From Acanthamoeba sp. SK_2022b (Eukaryota > Discosea > Longamoebia > Acanthamoebidae): 64,000 bases of DNA. Shown piece by piece: positions 60,902 to 64,000 of the stretch (its first letter is position 1; the number at the start of each line of letters is the position of its first letter). A program made the position numbers and the translations under genes. The notes below the pieces were generated by a model that was not told where the DNA came from, did no database searches, and was given only the letters and a program-made list of their open reading frames with translations. The stretch covers positions 304,237-368,236 of the forward strand of contig JANDJZ010001747.1 of assembly GCA_027943245.1 (NCBI GenBank). Reading direction: 5' to 3'.

Positions 60902-61642
60902 TCAGTTGCTCCAGCCGCCGTCGATGATCTGCACCGTGCCGGTGGTGTATGAACTGGCGTCGGAGGCCAGATACAGCGCCAATTGGGCGATTTCCTCGGT
61001 GGTGCCGATGCGCCCGATCGGCTGACGGGCGACGAACGCCTGATACACCTCTTGCTCGCTGCGCCCCTGCTCGCGCGCCTGCTCGGCAATACGCTGGCGC
61101 AGCGACGGCGACTCCACCGTGCCGGGGCAGATGGCGTTGCAGCGGATGCCCTGCGTGACGTAGTCCGCCGCCACCGAGCGCGTCAGGCCGATCACCGCCG
61201 CCTTGCTGGCGCTGTAAGCGAAGCGGTTCGGCACCCCTTTCACGCTCGAGGCCACCGAGGACATGTTGATGATCGAGCCTTTGCCGCGCGCCAACATGCC
61301 CGGCAGGAAAGCGCGAATCATGCGAAACATCGCGGTGACGTTGAGATCGAGCGCGAACGTCCACTGATCTTCGCTGCAATCGAGGATCGATCCGCTGTGC
61401 ACCACGCCGGCGCAGTTGAACAGAACATCGATCGGGCCGATCGCTTCCGCCGCCGCCGCAATGGCGGCCGGATCGGTGACGTTTAGCGTCAGCGCGCGGA
61501 TCCCGGCAGAGCCCTGCAGGCGCTCGAGGTTGATGTCGCTGGCGATCACTTCGGCGCCGGCGGCGGCGAACAGCCTGGCGGTGGTAAAACCGATCCCTTG
61601 CCCGGCGGCGGTGATCAGTACGCGTTTCCCGGTTAAATCCAT
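60902..61642 (-). CDS. 2-keto-3-deoxy-L-fuconate dehydrogenase (SDR family)
   Basis: Short-chain dehydrogenase of 246 aa with cofactor loop TAAGQGIG at 11-18, acidic residue D36 favouring NAD, NCAG at 76-79, catalytic Y143/K147 (YSASK). Similar to the DHRS6/hydroxybutyrate-type group to which the Xanthomonas 2-keto-3-deoxy-fuconate dehydrogenase belongs. First gene of the operon, behind two operator-like palindromes. Confidence 0.87.
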   Translation of the reverse strand: MDLTGKRVLITAAGQGIGFTTARLFAAAGAEVIASDINLERLQGSAGIRALTLNVTDPAAIAAAAEAIGPIDVLFNCAGVVHSGSILDCSEDQWTFALDLNVTAMFRMIRAFLPGMLARGKGSIINMSSVASSVKGVPNRFAYSASKAAVIGLTRSVAADYVTQGIRCNAICPGTVESPSLRQRIAEQAREQGRSEQEVYQAFVARQPIGRIGTTEEIAQLALYLASDASSYTTGTVQIIDGGWSN

Positions 61643-61665
61643 CTTGACTCCTCGGCCTAAAGGTC

Positions 61666-61682
61666 TAATGGTCAGGCCACTA
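61666..61682. promoter_or_regulatory. Operator 1 of the fucose operon
   Basis: TAATGG-TCAGG-CCACTA, an inverted repeat of the form TA[AG]NGG-N5-CCNNTA that shares the core GGTCAGGCC with operator 2. Suits a GntR/FadR-type dimer. Confidence 0.6.
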
Positions 61683-61690
61683 AGGGCGGT

Positions 61691-61707
61691 TAAAGGTCAG
61701 GCCTCTA
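61691..61707. promoter_or_regulatory. Operator 2 of the fucose operon
   Basis: TAAAGG-TCAGG-CCTCTA, same pattern as operator 1, with centres 25 bp apart. Its position would let bound repressor block the operon promoter. Confidence 0.6.
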
Positions 61708-61877
61708 ACATGACAAAAGACGCTTTACGCGTTATCGTTGGGGGAAGAAGTTAATAAAACAGCCTTGAAACCGCATTTCAATTAACCATTTTTTTACACT
61801 TGAATAACGATTACTCAAGCGCCTTGTCGCATAATTGTGCGCCAAATCACTGAACGCCGAATCGTCAAAGGTCAAAA

Positions 61878-62636
61878 ATGCCGATTACCCGACTGGAAAA
61901 CCCAAGAATTTACAGACAGATAGCTGACCAGCTCAAACGTCTTATCGAAAATAACGAATTTCCGCCGGGCAGCCGCCTGCCCTCGGAGCGGGATCTCGCC
62001 CAGCAGTTGCAGGTCAGCCGCGCGTCGGTGCGCGAGGCGCTTATCGCGCTGGAAGTGATCGGCCTGGTGGACGTCAAGGTCGGCAACGGGGTGATCGTGC
62101 GCTCGCAAACGCCGCTGGCGCCGTCGCAGGAGCCGGTGATGGCCCAGGCCGGCCGCAACCAGTGGGCGGAGATCGATGACGAACTGAACATCGAGCTGGA
62201 TTTCAACGCCGAGCTGCCGCCGTTTTCTCTGCTGCAAACCCGTCTGCTGATCGAACCGGAGACCGCCGCGCTGGCCGCGCGCCACGCCACCGACGAAGAG
62301 CTGGCGGGCATCCGCGCTGCCTACGAGCAGAACTGCCGCGATAACCGCGCCGGTTCCGCCACCCACCCCGGCGATCGGCTGTTCCACATCCGCATCGCCC
62401 AGGCCAGCGGCAATCCGGCCTATGCGTTCATCATCGGCCACCTGCTCGGCCACCGTTACGGCAGCATGTTCCGCGTGCTGCAACGCCACTATACGCCGGA
62501 CGACATGCCGCACCGTTCCGAACTGGAACACCGGGCGATCCTGGCAGCGATCGAAGCGCGCGACGTGCGCGGCGCCCGCAAGGCGATGAAGGCGCACCTC
62601 GATGAAGTGATCGCCATTTTCGCCCGCGCGCAGTAG
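61878..62636 (+). CDS. FadR-subfamily GntR regulator of the fucose operon
   Basis: 252-aa regulator with an N-terminal GntR winged helix (IYRQIADQLKRLIENNEFPPGSRLPSERDLAQQLQVSRASVREAL) and a C-terminal FCD ligand domain with metal-type residues (DRLFHIRIA, HLLGHRYG, LEHRAILAAIEARD). Divergent from the fucose operon with two palindromes between them. The effector is probably a pathway acid, but nothing in the sequence proves it. Confidence 0.88.
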   Translation: MPITRLENPRIYRQIADQLKRLIENNEFPPGSRLPSERDLAQQLQVSRASVREALIALEVIGLVDVKVGNGVIVRSQTPLAPSQEPVMAQAGRNQWAEIDDELNIELDFNAELPPFSLLQTRLLIEPETAALAARHATDEELAGIRAAYEQNCRDNRAGSATHPGDRLFHIRIAQASGNPAYAFIIGHLLGHRYGSMFRVLQRHYTPDDMPHRSELEHRAILAAIEARDVRGARKAMKAHLDEVIAIFARAQ

Positions 62637-62762
62637 GCCGCCAGCGGTGAAAAAATTTTATCGCCACCGCTCTTTTTTCTACATGCAGCCGGGGCCCGGG
62701 CGCATTACACTGGGCGACGGATGAGCCCTTTCCCCGCTGCATTGTTAAATGGATAACGACCG

Positions 62763-63905
62763 TTGAAGAACTCTGTCTCCGCTTTATTGCTGGCGCTGGG
62801 CCTGTGCGCCGCGCCGCTGGCCGTGCAGGCCGCGCCCCCGCAGCTGGCTTCGCAAATCGTCGACCAGTATGCCGAACATATTTTCTACAACAGCGGCGCC
62901 ACCGGCATGGCGCTGGTGGTGATCGACGGCAATCAGGTGGTTAACCGCAGCTTTGGCGATACCAAACCCGGCAACAACCTGCGCCCGCGCCCGGATTCGC
63001 TGATCCGCATCGCTTCGATCACCAAGCTGATGACCAGCGAAGTGATGGTGAAAATGGCGGCGGCAGGCCAGGTCAAACTGACCGATCCGCTGCGCAAGTA
63101 CGCCCCCAAAGGCGCCTATGTGCCGGCTTACAACGCCGGGCAGCCGATCACCCTGCTGAACCTGGCGACGCACACCAGCTCGCTGCCGCGCGAGCAGCCG
63201 GGCAAGAAGCCGCCGAAAACGCCGGTGTTCACCTGGCCGACCAAGGCCCAGCGCTGGCAGTGGCTGGCCCATGCCAACGTCACGGTGCCGCCGGGCGTAC
63301 GCGCCGCCTACTCCAACCTGGCGTATGACCTGCTGGCCGATGCGCTGTCGCGCGCCGCGGGCAAGCCTTACAACGCGCTGCTGAAAGAGAAAATCACCGC
63401 GCCGCTCGGCATGGTCGACACCACGCTGACGCCGAGCCCCTAGCAGTGCTCGCGCCTGATGGTGGCGGCGGCCGGCCCAAGCGCCTGCCGCGACACCACC
63501 GCCGCGGCCGGCAGCGGCGGCGTCTACTCCACCCCGCGCGACATGCAGCGCTGGATGCAACAATTCCTCTCCTCCAGCGCCAGCGGTCCACGCAAAGCCA
63601 CCGCCGCCAGCGAGCAAACCATGTACTTCCAGCGTCACGATCTGGTGTCGCTGAAGGGCATGGACGTGCCGGGGCAAGCGGATGCGCTGGGGTTGGGTTG
63701 GGTGTATATGGCGCCGAAGGACGGGCTGCCGGGCATCATTCAGAAGACCGGCGGCGGCGGCGGGTTCATTACCTACATGGCGATGATCCCGGCGAAAAAC
63801 GTCGGGGTGTTCGTGGTGGTGACCCGCTCGGAGCTGAGCAAATTCACCAACATGAGCGATCCGGTTAACCGCCTGGTGAGCGATCTGGCGGCTAACAAGA
63901 GTTGA
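62763..63905 (+). pseudogene. ampH: AmpH-like penicillin-binding hydrolase with in-frame amber codon
   Basis: Periplasmic serine hydrolase related to E. coli AmpH (DD-peptidase/beta-lactamase-fold). TTG start at 62763, signal peptide ending AVQA, SxxK motif SITK (residues 80-83), then YSNLAYDLLADALS (YxN motif). The frame is broken by TAG at 63441-63443 right after LTPSP, exactly where E. coli AmpH reads TPSPDQCRRLMV; the same frame continues as QCSRLMVAAAG and reaches QKTGGGGGFITYM (KTG motif) and a TGA at 63903-63905. Total length matches AmpH. A recent nonsense change, a sequencing error or readthrough are all possible. Confidence 0.88.
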
Positions 63906-63910
63906 AACGC

Positions 63911-63932
63911 GGGGCGCAGCAGGCTGCGCCCC
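63911..63932. terminator. Hairpin between ampH and the right-end gene
   Basis: GGGGCGCAG-CAGG-CTGCGCCCC, a 9-bp perfect stem between two convergent stop codons. No strong T-run. Confidence 0.65.
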
Positions 63933-63938
63933 AACGCC

Positions 63939-64000
63939 TCAGGCCGGCACCGCCATCGGGTGGATCACCGAATGGAAATTGCGCTTGAAGTAGATCAGCC
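63939..64000 (-). CDS. Partial gene, C-terminus only, unidentified
   Basis: The minus strand is open from the window edge to a TGA at 63941-63939, ending LIYFKRNFHSVIHPMAVPA. It converges with ampH across a hairpin, which supports a real gene end. Too little is visible to name it; it does not resemble the C-terminus of SbmA, the E. coli neighbour of ampH. Confidence 0.5.
   Translation of the reverse strand, partial: LIYFKRNFHSVIHPMAVPA

Larger units (their letters stand above)
61643..61877. other. Divergent control region of the fucose operon
   Basis: 235 bp between the catabolic operon and its probable regulator. Two matching palindromes sit next to the operon side; the regulator side (61740-61870) is AT-rich. 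A TTGTCA hexamer on the minus strand overlapping the start of operator 2 could be the operon -35. Confidence 0.65.

Noticed and set aside
63441..63905. Two separate genes at the ampH locus
   Set aside because: Both halves are in the same frame and together match one AmpH-length protein, so a single broken gene explains them.

Overview
The window is ordinary enterobacterial core chromosome. It is GC-rich, and gene content and protein lengths point to Serratia, close to S. marcescens. The first 50 kb follow the E. coli map around 100/0 minutes, inverted relative to the usual E. coli drawing: dnaJ-dnaK, satP, mog, talB, yaaJ, yaaA, thrCBA with thrL, lasT, arcA, creA, rob, gpmB, yjjX, trpR, slt, ettA, nadR-radA-serB, ytjB, deoDBAC, yjjV-yjjU, ytjA, osmY, prfC, rimI-holD, rsmC. 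I see no prophage, insertion sequence, CRISPR array, rRNA or tRNA gene.

Regions: 0.2-4.3 kb, chaperones DnaK/DnaJ behind a sigma-32-type promoter, then the acetate/succinate carrier SatP. 4.3-10.2 kb, an MFS carrier, molybdopterin adenylyltransferase, transaldolase, an amino-acid:cation symporter and YaaA. 10.2-15.1 kb, the threonine operon with leader peptide and attenuator. 15.3-20.7 kb, lasT, arcA with an FNR-type site, creA, rob, gpmB, yjjX and trpR with its operator. 20.7-25.7 kb, lytic transglycosylase Slt and a yfiR-yfiN-yfiB c-di-GMP signalling operon that E. coli carries elsewhere. 25.8-35.6 kb, ettA, a LysR/oxidoreductase pair, a GT39-type membrane glycosyltransferase, nadR-radA-serB and ytjB. 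35.8-41.8 kb, the deo nucleoside operon, interrupted by an ERIC repeat between deoB and deoD and followed by a nucleoside transporter. 42-49.4 kb, stress and DNA/translation genes. 49.4-55.5 kb, a more accessory stretch: LysR regulators with partner genes, an orphan promoter-terminator unit, a DUF1435-like gene behind a strong Fur box, and a second diguanylate cyclase.

55.5-62.6 kb is the clearest metabolic module. It is a complete non-phosphorylating L-fucose pathway (transporter, mutarotase, dehydrogenase, lactonase, dehydratase, keto-deoxy-sugar-acid dehydrogenase, diketo-acid hydrolase) with a divergent FadR-type regulator and two matching operator-like palindromes. The predicted products are pyruvate and L-lactate. 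At 62.8-63.9 kb lies ampH with an in-frame amber codon, and the window ends inside an unidentified gene on the minus strand.

The points most worth a second look are the orphan stable-RNA-type promoter unit at about 51.5 kb (where E. coli has the leuVPQ tRNAs), the frameshifted yjjY-like reading frame antisense to the arcA leader, the fucose module with its operators, the broken ampH, and the Fur-box/cyclase interval.
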